Positions 17,623-26,802 of a stretch of DNA of 64,000 nt are shown piece by piece. Source of the stretch: an uncultured Oscillospiraceae bacterium (GTDB lineage: Bacteria > Bacillota > Clostridia > Oscillospirales > Acutalibacteraceae); the NCBI GenBank assembly GCA_900540305.1, contig UQFL01000002.1, positions 1 through 64,000 of the forward strand, in the 5' to 3' direction. The position numbers were made by a program, and so were the translations under genes. The notes below the pieces were generated by a model that saw nothing but the letters and a program-made list of their open reading frames with translations, searched no databases and was not told the origin of the DNA. The stretch's first letter is position 1. Every line of letters begins with the position of its first letter.

Positions 17623-20600
17623 TTAGTCTTTTTTAGGAGCGTAATACTCAACAGTGCGAAGAAGGTCGTTATACTTCTGTACTGCATTTTCAGCAGCAAT
17701 GCTGAAGAGTTTGTCTGCCTTATCGGGGAAGCTTCTTCTGAGTGAAGAATATCTTGTTTCGCCGTTGATGAACTCGATGTAATCGCCTGTGGGAGCTTTT
17801 GAATCGAGTGAGAACGGGTTCTTTCCTTCTTCAACAAGTGCAGGGTTGAATCTGAAGAGATTCCAGTAACCTGCGTTAACAGCCTTTTTCTGCTCTGCCT
17901 GGTTGAACGGCATCTTAATACCGTGGTTGATACAGGGAGCGTATGCAATGATGAGTGACGGACCGTGATAAGCCTCAGCCTCTTTCATTGCTTTGAGACA
18001 CTGATTGTAATCTGCGCCCATAGCAACCTGTGCAACATATACATAGCCATAAGACATAGCAATCTTTGCAAGGTCTTTCTTCTTTGTGATTTTACCTGAA
18101 GCGGCAAACTGAGCAACTGCACCTGTAGGTGTAGCCTTTGAAGCCTGACCGCCTGTATTTGAGTAAACCTCTGTATCGAATACAAGAACATTGATATCCT
18201 GATTCTGGGCAAGAACATGGTCAAGACCGCCGAAACCGATATCGTAAGCCCAACCGTCACCACCGAAGATCCACTGGCTCTTCTTAGCAGCGTAGTTCTT
18301 ATCTTTAAGGAAGTCCTCAGCAGCAGCTTTCTCTTCACCCTCGAATGAACCAGCCTCAAGAGCTGCAATAAGAGCCTTTGCAGGAGCGTCATTCTCACGG
18401 GTTGAATCGAATGTATCAAGGTAAGCCTTAACCTCATCAGCTACTGATGAATCTTTAAGAGCAAGAGCGTCTGCAGCGAGTCTTGTACGAATCTGTGACT
18501 GTGCAAGGAACATACCGAGACCGAACTCTGCGTTGTCCTCAAACAATGAGTTAGACCAAGCAGGACCGTTGCCGTTCTTGTCTACTGTGTAAGGAGTTGA
18601 AGGTGCTGAACCGCCCCAGATTGATGAACAGCCTGTTGCGTTAGCAATATACATCTTATCACCATAAAGCTGTGTTACAAGCTTAGCATAAGGTGTTTCA
18701 CCACAGCCTGCGCAAGCGCCTGAGAACTCAAGATAAGGCTTGAGATACTGAGCTGAAACGATAGTCTTGTCAGAAGCAACTTCGGGCTTGGGATCAATAT
18801 CGCAAAGAGCGTCAAATACTTTCTGACCCTCAAGCTGAGAAGCGATGGGCTTCATTGTAAGTGACTTTGTAGGACAAACATTTGCGCAAGATGCACAACC
18901 TGTACAGTCAAGGGTTGAAATGATAAGCGCATATTTAAGTCCGCTGTCTTTCGGTACTTTAAGGTCAACAGATTTAGTGTTTGACGGAGCAGCTGCAAGC
19001 TCGTCTGCTGTAAGAGCTACAGGACGGATTACTGCGTGCGGGCAAACCATAGCACATCTGTTACACTGAGCGCAGCTTGTGGGCTCCCATTCAGGAACAT
19101 CAACAGCAATACCACGCTTTTCGAATGCAGCTGAACCCTGCGGGAATACGCCGTCTGCCATATCAACGAATGTTGAAACAGGAATCTTGTCACCTTTCTG
19201 GTGATCAACAGGAGAAAGAATTTCCTTAACGAATTTCTTCATTTCGGGACGGTCTGTCTTAATCTCTTTCTCTGTATCTTCATCAACAGCAGTCTTCCAG
19301 CTTTCGGGAACTTCAACCTTAATAAGCTCCTTAGAACCTCTGTCGATACCCTCGTGGTTAGCTGCTACAACAGCGTCGCCCTTCTTTGAGAACTTAGCAG
19401 TTGCCTTAGCTTTCATAAGCTCGATAGCCTGATCAACAGGAAGAATACCTGAAATGGTAAAGAATGCAGACTGAAGAATTGTTGAAGCTCTTCCGCGAAG
19501 ACCAACTTCCTCAGCAATCTTGATACCGTTGATGATATAGAAGTTAATATCGTTGTTTGCAATGTATCTCTTCATTGAAGCGGGAAGCTCTTTATCAAGC
19601 TCCTCGGGAGTCCAGATACAGTTGAGAAGGAATGTGCCGCCGGGAACAAGGTCCTGAACCATATCATACTTTGTTACATATGAGGGGCAGTGGCAAGCAA
19701 CGAAATTAGCCTTGTTGATAAGGTAAGTAGAAGTGATGGGGCTGTCACCGAAACGAAGGTGAGAAACAGTGATACCGCCTGACTTCTTTGAGTCGTAGAA
19801 GAAATAGCCCTGAGCATATTTCTCTGTGTTATCGCCGATGATTTTGATTGAGTCTTTGTTTGCACCTACAGTACCGTCTGAACCAAGACCCCAGAACTTA
19901 CAGCTTGTTGTGCCTGCGGGAGTAGTATCAATATTCTCGCCTGCTTCAAGTGAAAGATTGGTAACATCATCGATAATACCGATTGTGAACTCTTCTTTAG
20001 CATTTTCGGCTTTCATATTATTGTAGATTGCAATGATATGAGCAGGAACAGTGTCCTTTGAACCGAGACCGTAACGACCGTGATAAATCGGAGTTGTTTC
20101 GAACTGTGAGCCCTTGAATGCTGCAACAACATCAAGATAAAGAGGCTCACCGATTGAGCCGGGTTCCTTAGTTCTGTCGATAACAGAAATCTTTTTAACT
20201 GTTGACGGGATAACCTCAAGGAGATGCTTGGGTGAGAACGGTCTGTAAAGATGAACCTTAACAAGACCTGTCTTTTCGCCCTTTGCGTTAAGATAGTCAA
20301 CTGTTTCTGCGATAGTATCGCAAACAGAACCCATAGCGATGATGATATGTTCTGCGTCCTCAGCACCATAGTAGTTGAAAGGCTTATAGTCTGTGCCGAT
20401 CTTTTCGTTAACCATGTTCATATACATAACAGTGGTATCTACGGCATTGTTGTAATACTTGTTGCAAGCCTCTCTGTGCTGGAAGAAGATATCTGAGTTT
20501 TCAGCAGAACCGCGAAGTGTGGGATGCTCAGGATTAAGAGCATGAGCACGGAAACGCTTAACATCTTCCATATCAACCATATCTTTAAGGTCGTTATAAT

Positions 20601-21162
20601 CCCAAACCTCTATTTTCTGAATTTCGTGAGAGGTACGGAAACCATCGAAGAAATGAAGGAAAGGAACTGATGATTTAAGAGTTGCAAGGTGAGCAACAGC
20701 ACCAAGGTCCATAACCTCCTGCGGGTTGTTTGAGCAAAGCATTGCATAACCCGTCTGACGGCAAGCATAGATATCTGAATGATCGCCGAAAATGTTAAGA
20801 GCGTGAGTTGATACGCAGCGAGCAGAAACATGAATTACTGATGAAAGAAGCTCACCTGCGATTTTGTACATATTGGGGATCATAAGAAGAAGACCCTGAG
20901 AAGCGGTATAAGTAGTTGTAAGTGCGCCCGCTGAAAGAGAGCCGTGAACAGCACCTGCTGCGCCGCCTTCAGATTCCATTTCCTGAACTCTTACATTCTG
21001 ACCGAAAATATTCTTTGCGTTCTGAGAAGAAAGAACATCGGTTACTTCTGCCATAACAGAAGATGGCGTTATGGGGTAAATAGCCGCTACTTCAGTAAAA
21101 GCATATGAAACATGAGCAGCCGCGTTATTACCGTCCATAGTTTTCTTTTTTCTTTTAACCAT
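17623..21162 (-). CDS. nifJ: Pyruvate:ferredoxin (flavodoxin) oxidoreductase
   Basis: A full-length 1179-residue single-chain PFOR that splits pyruvate with CoA to acetyl-CoA, CO2 and reduced ferredoxin. Domain order is standard: ThDP-binding domain I (EVAAIYPITPSSVMAE), domain II/III, the ferredoxin-like domain with two 4Fe-4S motifs (CAQCNRCAMVCP and CTGCASCANVCP, residues about 700-760), and the ThDP domain VI (GDGWAYDIGFGGLDH, TEVYSNTGGQASKAT). CAGCGETPY supplies the proximal cluster ligands. It is a single gene with AGGAGG, its own promoter and a 100-base leader. This is the central enzyme of anaerobic pyruvate metabolism. Confidence 0.98.
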   Translation of the reverse strand: MVKRKKKTMDGNNAAAHVSYAFTEVAAIYPITPSSVMAEVTDVLSSQNAKNIFGQNVRVQEMESEGGAAGAVHGSLSAGALTTTYTASQGLLLMIPNMYKIAGELLSSVIHVSARCVSTHALNIFGDHSDIYACRQTGYAMLCSNNPQEVMDLGAVAHLATLKSSVPFLHFFDGFRTSHEIQKIEVWDYNDLKDMVDMEDVKRFRAHALNPEHPTLRGSAENSDIFFQHREACNKYYNNAVDTTVMYMNMVNEKIGTDYKPFNYYGAEDAEHIIIAMGSVCDTIAETVDYLNAKGEKTGLVKVHLYRPFSPKHLLEVIPSTVKKISVIDRTKEPGSIGEPLYLDVVAAFKGSQFETTPIYHGRYGLGSKDTVPAHIIAIYNNMKAENAKEEFTIGIIDDVTNLSLEAGENIDTTPAGTTSCKFWGLGSDGTVGANKDSIKIIGDNTEKYAQGYFFYDSKKSGGITVSHLRFGDSPITSTYLINKANFVACHCPSYVTKYDMVQDLVPGGTFLLNCIWTPEELDKELPASMKRYIANNDINFYIINGIKIAEEVGLRGRASTILQSAFFTISGILPVDQAIELMKAKATAKFSKKGDAVVAANHEGIDRGSKELIKVEVPESWKTAVDEDTEKEIKTDRPEMKKFVKEILSPVDHQKGDKIPVSTFVDMADGVFPQGSAAFEKRGIAVDVPEWEPTSCAQCNRCAMVCPHAVIRPVALTADELAAAPSNTKSVDLKVPKDSGLKYALIISTLDCTGCASCANVCPTKSLTMKPIASQLEGQKVFDALCDIDPKPEVASDKTIVSAQYLKPYLEFSGACAGCGETPYAKLVTQLYGDKMYIANATGCSSIWGGSAPSTPYTVDKNGNGPAWSNSLFEDNAEFGLGMFLAQSQIRTRLAADALALKDSSVADEVKAYLDTFDSTRENDAPAKALIAALEAGSFEGEEKAAAEDFLKDKNYAAKKSQWIFGGDGWAYDIGFGGLDHVLAQNQDINVLVFDTEVYSNTGGQASKATPTGAVAQFAASGKITKKKDLAKIAMSYGYVYVAQVAMGADYNQCLKAMKEAEAYHGPSLIIAYAPCINHGIKMPFNQAEQKKAVNAGYWNLFRFNPALVEEGKNPFSLDSKAPTGDYIEFINGETRYSSLRRSFPDKADKLFSIAAENAVQKYNDLLRTVEYYAPKKD

Positions 21163-21272
21163 TTTGAATAATAACCTCCTGTAGAACTGTTAAAGTTCCG
21201 ATTTACAGACTTATGCGACAAGGAATCGCTTAAAAAAGGACGCAATTCGCCCTCATCTGCAGTCCGTAATAT

Positions 21273-21301
21273 ATTCTATCACAAGACTTTGTATAATTCA
21301 A
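21273..21301 (-). promoter_or_regulatory. Promoter of the pyruvate:ferredoxin oxidoreductase gene
   Basis: TTGAAT (21296-21301), 17-bp spacer, TAGAAT (21273-21278), minus strand. Transcription would begin near 21266, leaving a leader of about 100 bases in which no known riboswitch was recognised. Confidence 0.75.
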
Positions 21302-21336
21302 CATCAAAATTATTAATTAATTATATTATAAGAATT

Positions 21337-21362
21337 AAGGGGGCTTGAATAAGCCCCCTTTT
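21337..21362 (-). terminator. Terminator of the epimerase-nadE-membrane protein operon
   Basis: Stem GGGGGCTT/AAGCCCCC with a short GAAT loop at 21339-21358, just past the stop at 21370 on the minus strand. Confidence 0.7.
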
Positions 21363-21369
21363 AAAAATA

Positions 21370-22098
21370 TTAATCATTCTGACCGAAATTTTCCTCTGTG
21401 TTTTTAAGAGGCAACGGAATAATTACAGTATTACCATTTTTTGTGGTAATCTGTGAAGCCGATGTTCCGTAATTTTTAAGTTTAGCCTCTATACGAACAA
21501 CTCCCTCATACTGCTTTTCTGTTGTGAATTGAACTTTCTGCCCATTTAATTTTACTGAAATTCCGCTTTCTTCACCGAATTTCTGAAGCTCACCGTTAAC
21601 ATAAATTTCAAGGGTATCTGTTGCTCCACCGTCATTTGGAAGTATGATATCAGCAGTAATATTTCTCTTTACAAGCACTTCTTCCTTATCATCGTCATTG
21701 TCTCCGCTGTCATCGGGATTATAAGCATTTGAAGTTTCACCTGAATTGCCGCCGGACTGTGAACCGTTTTGATTACCTGACGAGGAATTGTTTTGATTTG
21801 AGCCGCTTGAATTGCCAGTTGTGCTTTCTGTATCTACAATAACATATTCGCCCGGTTTTACCGTTGTGCTTTCCTGCGTGTTGGAAACATCACTCTGAGA
21901 AACACCGTCAGCACCTTCTGCTCCCTCGCTCTTATCATTATTCGATGTCAGCATAACAGCGGCAACTACAACAGCAATTATCACTATCGCCGCTACAACT
22001 GCGCCGATAATTACTTTTTTCTTTTTTGAAGTTTCATTCTGCGGATTTTCAACTAAATTATTGTCATTGTTTTCAATAAAATTGTTATTGTTATCCAT
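21370..22098 (-). CDS. Single-pass membrane protein with Ser/Asn/Gly-rich linker
   Basis: A 242-residue protein of unknown function. An Asn-rich cytoplasmic head is followed by a KKKK stop and one membrane helix (VIIGAVVAAIVIIAVVVAAVML, about residues 27-48, written here in part). Outside lies a low-complexity linker rich in Ser, Asn, Gly and Asp to about residue 140, then a C-terminal beta-rich domain of about 95 residues (ITADIILPNDGGATDTLEIY). The start at 22098 follows AGAGAGG by 7 bases; the longer frame would overlap nadE. It is last in the operon 13 bp behind nadE. Confidence 0.8.
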   Translation of the reverse strand: MDNNNNFIENNDNNLVENPQNETSKKKKVIIGAVVAAIVIIAVVVAAVMLTSNNDKSEGAEGADGVSQSDVSNTQESTTVKPGEYVIVDTESTTGNSSGSNQNNSSSGNQNGSQSGGNSGETSNAYNPDDSGDNDDDKEEVLVKRNITADIILPNDGGATDTLEIYVNGELQKFGEESGISVKLNGQKVQFTTEKQYEGVVRIEAKLKNYGTSASQITTKNGNTVIIPLPLKNTEENFGQND

Positions 22099-22111
22099 AA
22101 ATTTACCTCTC

Positions 22112-24010
22112 TTAAATAAAGTCTGTGAATGAAGCGTCACTCGGCATTCTCCAGTCCCCTCTCGGAGAAAGAGAAACAGAGCCTACTTTTGGTGAATCGG
22201 GAATACAACTGCGCTTAAACTGACTTATGAAAAAGCGTTTCATAAACAAGTTAGCCCATTTTTCCACCGTTTCTTTATCATACTTACCGTTAAATGCCTT
22301 AACAGCAAGAGCAATCAGTTTATCTTTCTTAAAACCGAAGCGCACAAAGTTATAAAGGAAGAAATCGTGCAGTTCATAAGGCCCTATATTATCCTCTGTT
22401 TTCTGAGCAATATTTCCGTTTTCGTCTGGCGGAAGAAGCTCGGGAGAAACAGGGGTATCAAGAATATCTTCAAGCACTGAGGCAGTTTTTTCGTCACTCA
22501 CCGTCATAACATATTCAACAAGATAACGCACAAGCGTTTTAGGCACTGAAGCATTAACGCCGTACATACTCATATGGTCGCCGTTATATGTGCACCATCC
22601 CATTGCAAGTTCGCTCAAATCGCCTGTTCCCACAAGAAGTTTTCCGTGCTTGTTTGCCATATCGAAAAGCACCTGAGTGCGCTCTCTTGCCTGCGTATTT
22701 TCGTAGGTAATATCACGGTTATCAGGGTCATGCTCAATATCCTTGAAATGCTGAACACAAGCGTCTTTAATGCTGATTTCCTTTATTGTAACGCCAAGTC
22801 TTTTCATAAGTTCAATGGCATTATTATAAGTCCTGTCTGTCGTTCCGAAACCGGGCATAGTAATTCCCATTATATCGGAATTTTTACCGCCCGTAATACG
22901 CATTGCCTCTGCACAAACAAGAAGAGCAAGCGTGGAATCAAGACCGCCTGAAATTCCGACAACAACGCCCGATGAGCCGACATGCTCAATTCTCTTTGCA
23001 AGCCCCGATGCCTGAATAGAAAATATTTCACGGCATCTTTCACGGCGTTTTTCATCGTCAGCAGGTACAAAGGGATTGGGGTCAACAAATCTGTATTTCA
23101 AATCATTATCTTCATTCAAAACGGGTGATTTTACCATTTCTACGCTTCCGAACGGGGCGTTTTCAAATGACATATTACCCATTCTGAGAGCATTTAACTT
23201 TTCTATATCAATATCCGCATAAATTATATTGGAACTGCGAACAAACCTCTCACCCTCTGATAAAAGAGCGCCGTTTTCTGCAACTAAAAGAGCGCCGCTG
23301 AAAACAAGGTCTGTTGTGCTTTCAAGCACGGACGCCCCTGCGTAAATGTAGGAGCATATACAGCGGGCAGACTGATTTAAAACAAGCTGTTTTCTGTATT
23401 CAGCTTTAGAAACATATTCATCGCTTGCCGAGAGATTTGCAATAATATTTGCACCGCAGCAGGAAAGCTGTGAACTCGGCGGAGACGGCACCCACAAATC
23501 CTCGCAAAGCTCTACGCCGAGGACAACGCCGTCAGAAAGCTCAAAAAGCTGACTTCCGATTTTAGTCTCAAAGCCGCACAGATTAACAGTCTGACATTTA
23601 TCAAACTGAGCACCTGACGCAAACCACCTTTTTTCATAAAACTCGTTGTAGTTTGCAATATGCTGTTTCGGCACAACGCCGTCTATTCTGCCGTTATTTA
23701 TGAGAACGGCACAGTTATAAAGACTGTTATAGAATCTTACGGGCATACCAACTAACACAGCTATATTTTTTGAAGCGGTATAGCTGACAATATCTGAAAG
23801 CGCACTCTCTGCCGAATCGAGCAGAGCATTATTAAAAAACAAATCCGCACAGGTATAACCCGTAACGGAAAGTTCGGGAGTTACAAGAAGTTTTGCGCCG
23901 TTTTTGAGCGCCTCGTCAATCGCCTCTTTGATTTTTTCTTTATTAAAGCTCGGATTGGCAACTTTAAGTTCAAGAGTTGCCGCCGCCGCTCTGAAAAATC
24001 CGTAATTCAT
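22112..24010 (-). CDS. nadE: Glutamine-dependent NAD+ synthetase
   Basis: A 632-residue two-domain enzyme making NAD+ from nicotinate adenine dinucleotide, ATP and glutamine. The N-terminal nitrilase-type glutaminase has Glu46 (TPELSVTGY), Lys115 (VPKQHIANYNEFYE) and Cys169 (ELCEDLW). The synthetase domain has the PP-loop SGGLDST at 354-360 and GTGDLSELAMGW. The length and order match the large glutamine-dependent class. The gene follows the aldose epimerase gene by 7 bp. The two do not share an obvious pathway. Confidence 0.96.
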   Translation of the reverse strand: MNYGFFRAAAATLELKVANPSFNKEKIKEAIDEALKNGAKLLVTPELSVTGYTCADLFFNNALLDSAESALSDIVSYTASKNIAVLVGMPVRFYNSLYNCAVLINNGRIDGVVPKQHIANYNEFYEKRWFASGAQFDKCQTVNLCGFETKIGSQLFELSDGVVLGVELCEDLWVPSPPSSQLSCCGANIIANLSASDEYVSKAEYRKQLVLNQSARCICSYIYAGASVLESTTDLVFSGALLVAENGALLSEGERFVRSSNIIYADIDIEKLNALRMGNMSFENAPFGSVEMVKSPVLNEDNDLKYRFVDPNPFVPADDEKRRERCREIFSIQASGLAKRIEHVGSSGVVVGISGGLDSTLALLVCAEAMRITGGKNSDIMGITMPGFGTTDRTYNNAIELMKRLGVTIKEISIKDACVQHFKDIEHDPDNRDITYENTQARERTQVLFDMANKHGKLLVGTGDLSELAMGWCTYNGDHMSMYGVNASVPKTLVRYLVEYVMTVSDEKTASVLEDILDTPVSPELLPPDENGNIAQKTEDNIGPYELHDFFLYNFVRFGFKKDKLIALAVKAFNGKYDKETVEKWANLFMKRFFISQFKRSCIPDSPKVGSVSLSPRGDWRMPSDASFTDFI

Positions 24011-24017
24011 ATTTCAC

Positions 24018-24887
24018 CTATATCAATGTTATTTTAAATTTGAACGATGCCTGACTTTGAGGCTCAAGCACTGTCATTCCCCTTTTGTTTTCAAAAATCT
24101 CGTCCTCATCAGAACAGGTTGTTATACCCGTCCAAGGTTCGAGAGCAACGAAATCGCCGCCGTTTGCGCTTGACCAAATAAGAAGATTATCAAAATCCTG
24201 ATATTCAATCTTAACACCTCTGCCGCCTGCGGTGAGCACGGCTTTTTTTGATTCAATACCGTCAAAAACCATTGCGTCATCAACAAAAAGTGAATGGTCC
24301 ATTTTTATTCTGTCCGTATTTTCAAGAACATCAAATCTTTTTTTAATATCTATAAGACCTGTATGAATATGGGGGCGCAGACATTTATGAGTCATAACCC
24401 TGTCAAAACAAACGGAATAATCCTCAAACTTTTCACTTTTTTCCAAAGGGCAGTTGAAAGCGGGATGACCGCCGATAACAAACGGCATTTTTTCACTTCC
24501 CGTATTATAGACGGTATACTCTGTTGTTATTGTATTTCCTACCACAGTATATTTAATTTCAAGTTTATAATCGAAAGGATATTCAGCCTTTGTTTTTTCT
24601 GTTGAGGTCTGCACAAACTTTACATAATTTCTGCCCTGCTCAGCAACTTCAAAGGGATTAATTCTAGCTACGCCGTGGCGTTTCATACTGCATTCTTTAC
24701 CGAAAGCTTTTGCTTTTCCGTCTCTCAAAACGCCTGCAATCGGGAAACAAACAGGGGCTTGACCAGCCCAATATTCGGGATTACCCTGCCATAAATATTC
24801 AACTGAATCTTTAACAAGCGAATGAAGCATAGCGCCTTCTTTAAGGCAAACTACCTCAACGCCAGAATCACAAATTTTAATTTCCAT
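24018..24887 (-). CDS. Aldose 1-epimerase family protein
   Basis: A 289-residue beta-sandwich protein of the galactose mutarotase superfamily, with FPIAGVLRDGKA, MKRHGVARINPFEV, VIGGHPAFNCPL and a late acidic LEPWTGIT segment. His in KRHG and GGHPAFN and the Glu in ALEPW fit the catalytic positions for anomer interconversion. It belongs to the shorter YeaD/LacX-like branch, whose sugar is often unknown and may be a phosphorylated hexose. First gene of the operon with nadE, behind a clear promoter. Confidence 0.88.
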   Translation of the reverse strand: MEIKICDSGVEVVCLKEGAMLHSLVKDSVEYLWQGNPEYWAGQAPVCFPIAGVLRDGKAKAFGKECSMKRHGVARINPFEVAEQGRNYVKFVQTSTEKTKAEYPFDYKLEIKYTVVGNTITTEYTVYNTGSEKMPFVIGGHPAFNCPLEKSEKFEDYSVCFDRVMTHKCLRPHIHTGLIDIKKRFDVLENTDRIKMDHSLFVDDAMVFDGIESKKAVLTAGGRGVKIEYQDFDNLLIWSSANGGDFVALEPWTGITTCSDEDEIFENKRGMTVLEPQSQASFKFKITLI

Positions 24888-24928
24888 AAAAACACCTTGA
24901 TTGATTAAGTATAAAAATAATTATAATA

Positions 24929-24957
24929 ATTATATATCATTATAAAAATCATTGCAA
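24929..24957 (-). promoter_or_regulatory. Promoter of the aldose epimerase-nadE operon
   Basis: TTGCAA (24952-24957), 17-bp spacer, perfect TATAAT (24929-24934), minus strand. It stands back to back with the rightward promoter at 24960. Confidence 0.8.
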
Positions 24958-24959
24958 TA

Positions 24960-24988
24960 TTGAAAATGTTAATATAATAAGTTAAAAT
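24960..24988 (+). promoter_or_regulatory. Promoter of the acidic unknown gene
   Basis: TTGAAA (24960-24965), 17-bp spacer, TAAAAT (24983-24988). A second TATAAT follows at 24989-24994. Confidence 0.7.
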
Positions 24989-25021
24989 ATAATCGTGATG
25001 AAAAGCAAAGGAGAGTTAACA

Positions 25022-25597
25022 ATGGATATCAACACTTTTATTTACGAGGCAATTTTTGAAGAAAAAGAAAAATACAAAGTGTTTTACGAGCTTATTTGGG
25101 AGCAATTTAGAGAAGATGGATTTGTAATTACCGATGAGGCAGATACTGAAATAGACTGTGTATTAAAGGCTGTTTCTCTTCAGAATCTTGTTGGTGAATT
25201 CAATTACAGAATATATGATTGCGTTAACGAAACAGGATATGAAGATGTTATTGAATATCTTCAAAATTTAGGCATATCACAGGAAGAGATTTTAGCATAC
25301 TGCGAAGGAAACAATAACATAGACACTGATGAAGAAGATTTTGAAACCACAGTTAAGAATGCCCTTGATTACACCACGGAAACTGTAGCGGATAAAATGC
25401 TTGAAAACTACTCGGCAGACGATATTTTTGATATGCTTTTCACTGCAACATACGACTTTGAGCAGGATTTCACTTTTGAATTTGAGGACACGGACGAATT
25501 TCTTGCATTTGTAGATTCAAACTCCGAAAGACTTGACTCTTACAAAGAGGAATACCCCGCCGTTATGCGCTGGATTGAAAGCGGTATGATTTGCTGA
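25022..25597 (+). CDS. Acidic cytoplasmic protein of unknown function
   Basis: A 191-residue protein that I do not recognise. It is strongly acidic (long Asp/Glu-rich stretches such as NNIDTDEEDFETT and FEFEDTDEFLAF), mostly helical by composition, and has no membrane segment or signal peptide. The start at 25022 is chosen because AAAGGAGA lies about 7 bases upstream; the longer frame begins inside the promoter leader. It is a single gene with its own promoter and a strong terminator. Its acidity might suggest a protein that mimics nucleic acid or binds metal, but nothing in the sequence proves this. Confidence 0.8.
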   Translation: MDINTFIYEAIFEEKEKYKVFYELIWEQFREDGFVITDEADTEIDCVLKAVSLQNLVGEFNYRIYDCVNETGYEDVIEYLQNLGISQEEILAYCEGNNNIDTDEEDFETTVKNALDYTTETVADKMLENYSADDIFDMLFTATYDFEQDFTFEFEDTDEFLAFVDSNSERLDSYKEEYPAVMRWIESGMIC

Positions 25598-25611
25598 TAA
25601 GTTTATACATT

Positions 25612-25655
25612 AAAAAAGCCCTTGAGGAATTTTACCTCAAAGGCTTTTATTTTTA
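25612..25655. terminator. Bidirectional terminator
   Basis: Stem AAAAGCC-CTTGAGG/CCTCAAA-GGCTTTT with A- and T-runs, between the acidic unknown gene and the converging acyltransferase gene. Confidence 0.85.
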
Positions 25656-25657
25656 TA

Positions 25658-26737
25658 TCATTTTATAGAAAGCAGTATTTTTTTGACCACGGGTATTTTT
25701 GAAAGTATAAACGCAATAATAAAACTCAAAACAAATGCAACTATAAATAAAATCGCAACTGTTGTTCCTCGTCCGAATCCCAAGCATATAATATCATAAT
25801 TAAGATTATTAATTATTGGCTTGTGAATAAAGTACATACCAAAACTTAGAACTGAAATTCGAGTAGTCACAGGATTCACAATTGACGCTGTTTTTCCTTT
25901 TAGCTTTACGCGTGATAATCCTTCAAAAGCAAACATTGATGCAAGGAAAATGCCGGGGAAATCATACCACAAACTATAATCATATCCGTTTTTGTTTATA
26001 AACCAAAGAGCAATTACCGTAAACACAAAACCAACCGCTGAAATTAACCATACAACAGGGGTTTTGATTTTCTTTAAATCTCCTCTTTTGCAGAACACAC
26101 CGAATATAATATAAACGCCATATAATCCGCCTAAAAAAGATGCGTCAAGCTTTCGTTCCAACGCAAACTCCCATCCGAAAGTTTGCTGAAGTATGTTGTA
26201 GAAGTTAAAAACAAAGAATAAAACAATCAAAACAATAAAGGGTATAGAAAGCACTTTTGACGAAATGTTTTTTATCGCATTCGAAACGAACGGGATTGCA
26301 ATATACATTCCGAAAATCATAGGCATATACCACATATGCCCCATGATATATGTTTTTGCAAACAGCATATCTCTAAGCAAAACTACAAAGTCAACTTCCA
26401 TTGAGCCTCTTAATGTGCCTTCAATAAAATATATTAAAATCCAAACTTCGGTGGTAATCCACAACGGAAGCAAGTTTTTCTTATAAAAGCTGATTATTTT
26501 ATCCCCGCTTGAAAAATCCTTATCGAGATGCAAATAACCTGTTAAAGCCAAAAACAGCGGAACTCCTATTCTGCCAAAAGTCATTAATACATCGTAGAAA
26601 ATAATAGAAACATTTCCAATTTCCATCATCTCATTGAAATCCAGCTTATAAACCATTTCAAGCGAATGCACTACGACTACACTTATAATCGCAAGTGTTC
26701 TGGCATAATCAAGCCATGCAACTCTTTTTTTCAACAA
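25658..26737 (-). CDS. Acyltransferase family 3 membrane protein
   Basis: A roughly 359-residue protein with about ten membrane helices of the OafA/acyltransferase-3 type, which moves acyl groups onto surface sugars. It begins KKRVAWLDYARTLAIISVVVVHS, whose Asp and His are the family signature, followed by GRIGVPLFLALTGYL. The frame is open to 26773, but that first codon is TTG without a ribosome site. GGGAG at 26745-26749 points to a start at one of the consecutive GTG/TTG/TTG codons at 26740, 26737 or 26734; 26737 has the best spacing. The acceptor is unknown. Confidence 0.85.
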   Translation of the reverse strand: MLKKRVAWLDYARTLAIISVVVVHSLEMVYKLDFNEMMEIGNVSIIFYDVLMTFGRIGVPLFLALTGYLHLDKDFSSGDKIISFYKKNLLPLWITTEVWILIYFIEGTLRGSMEVDFVVLLRDMLFAKTYIMGHMWYMPMIFGMYIAIPFVSNAIKNISSKVLSIPFIVLIVLFFVFNFYNILQQTFGWEFALERKLDASFLGGLYGVYIIFGVFCKRGDLKKIKTPVVWLISAVGFVFTVIALWFINKNGYDYSLWYDFPGIFLASMFAFEGLSRVKLKGKTASIVNPVTTRISVLSFGMYFIHKPIINNLNYDIICLGFGRGTTVAILFIVAFVLSFIIAFILSKIPVVKKILLSIK

Positions 26738-26802
26738 CACATATCTCCCTTTTAATTCGATACTGCAAAACAAATAGTTAATTCAGATTAAACTTATATT
26801 AT

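Noticed and set aside
21163..21272. Riboswitch or T-box ahead of the pyruvate:ferredoxin oxidoreductase gene
   Set aside because: No T-box sequence, terminator/antiterminator pair or known aptamer core was seen.
22574..22951. 125-codon open frame opposite nadE
   Set aside because: It is antisense to strongly conserved nadE motifs and has no ribosome site or known domain.
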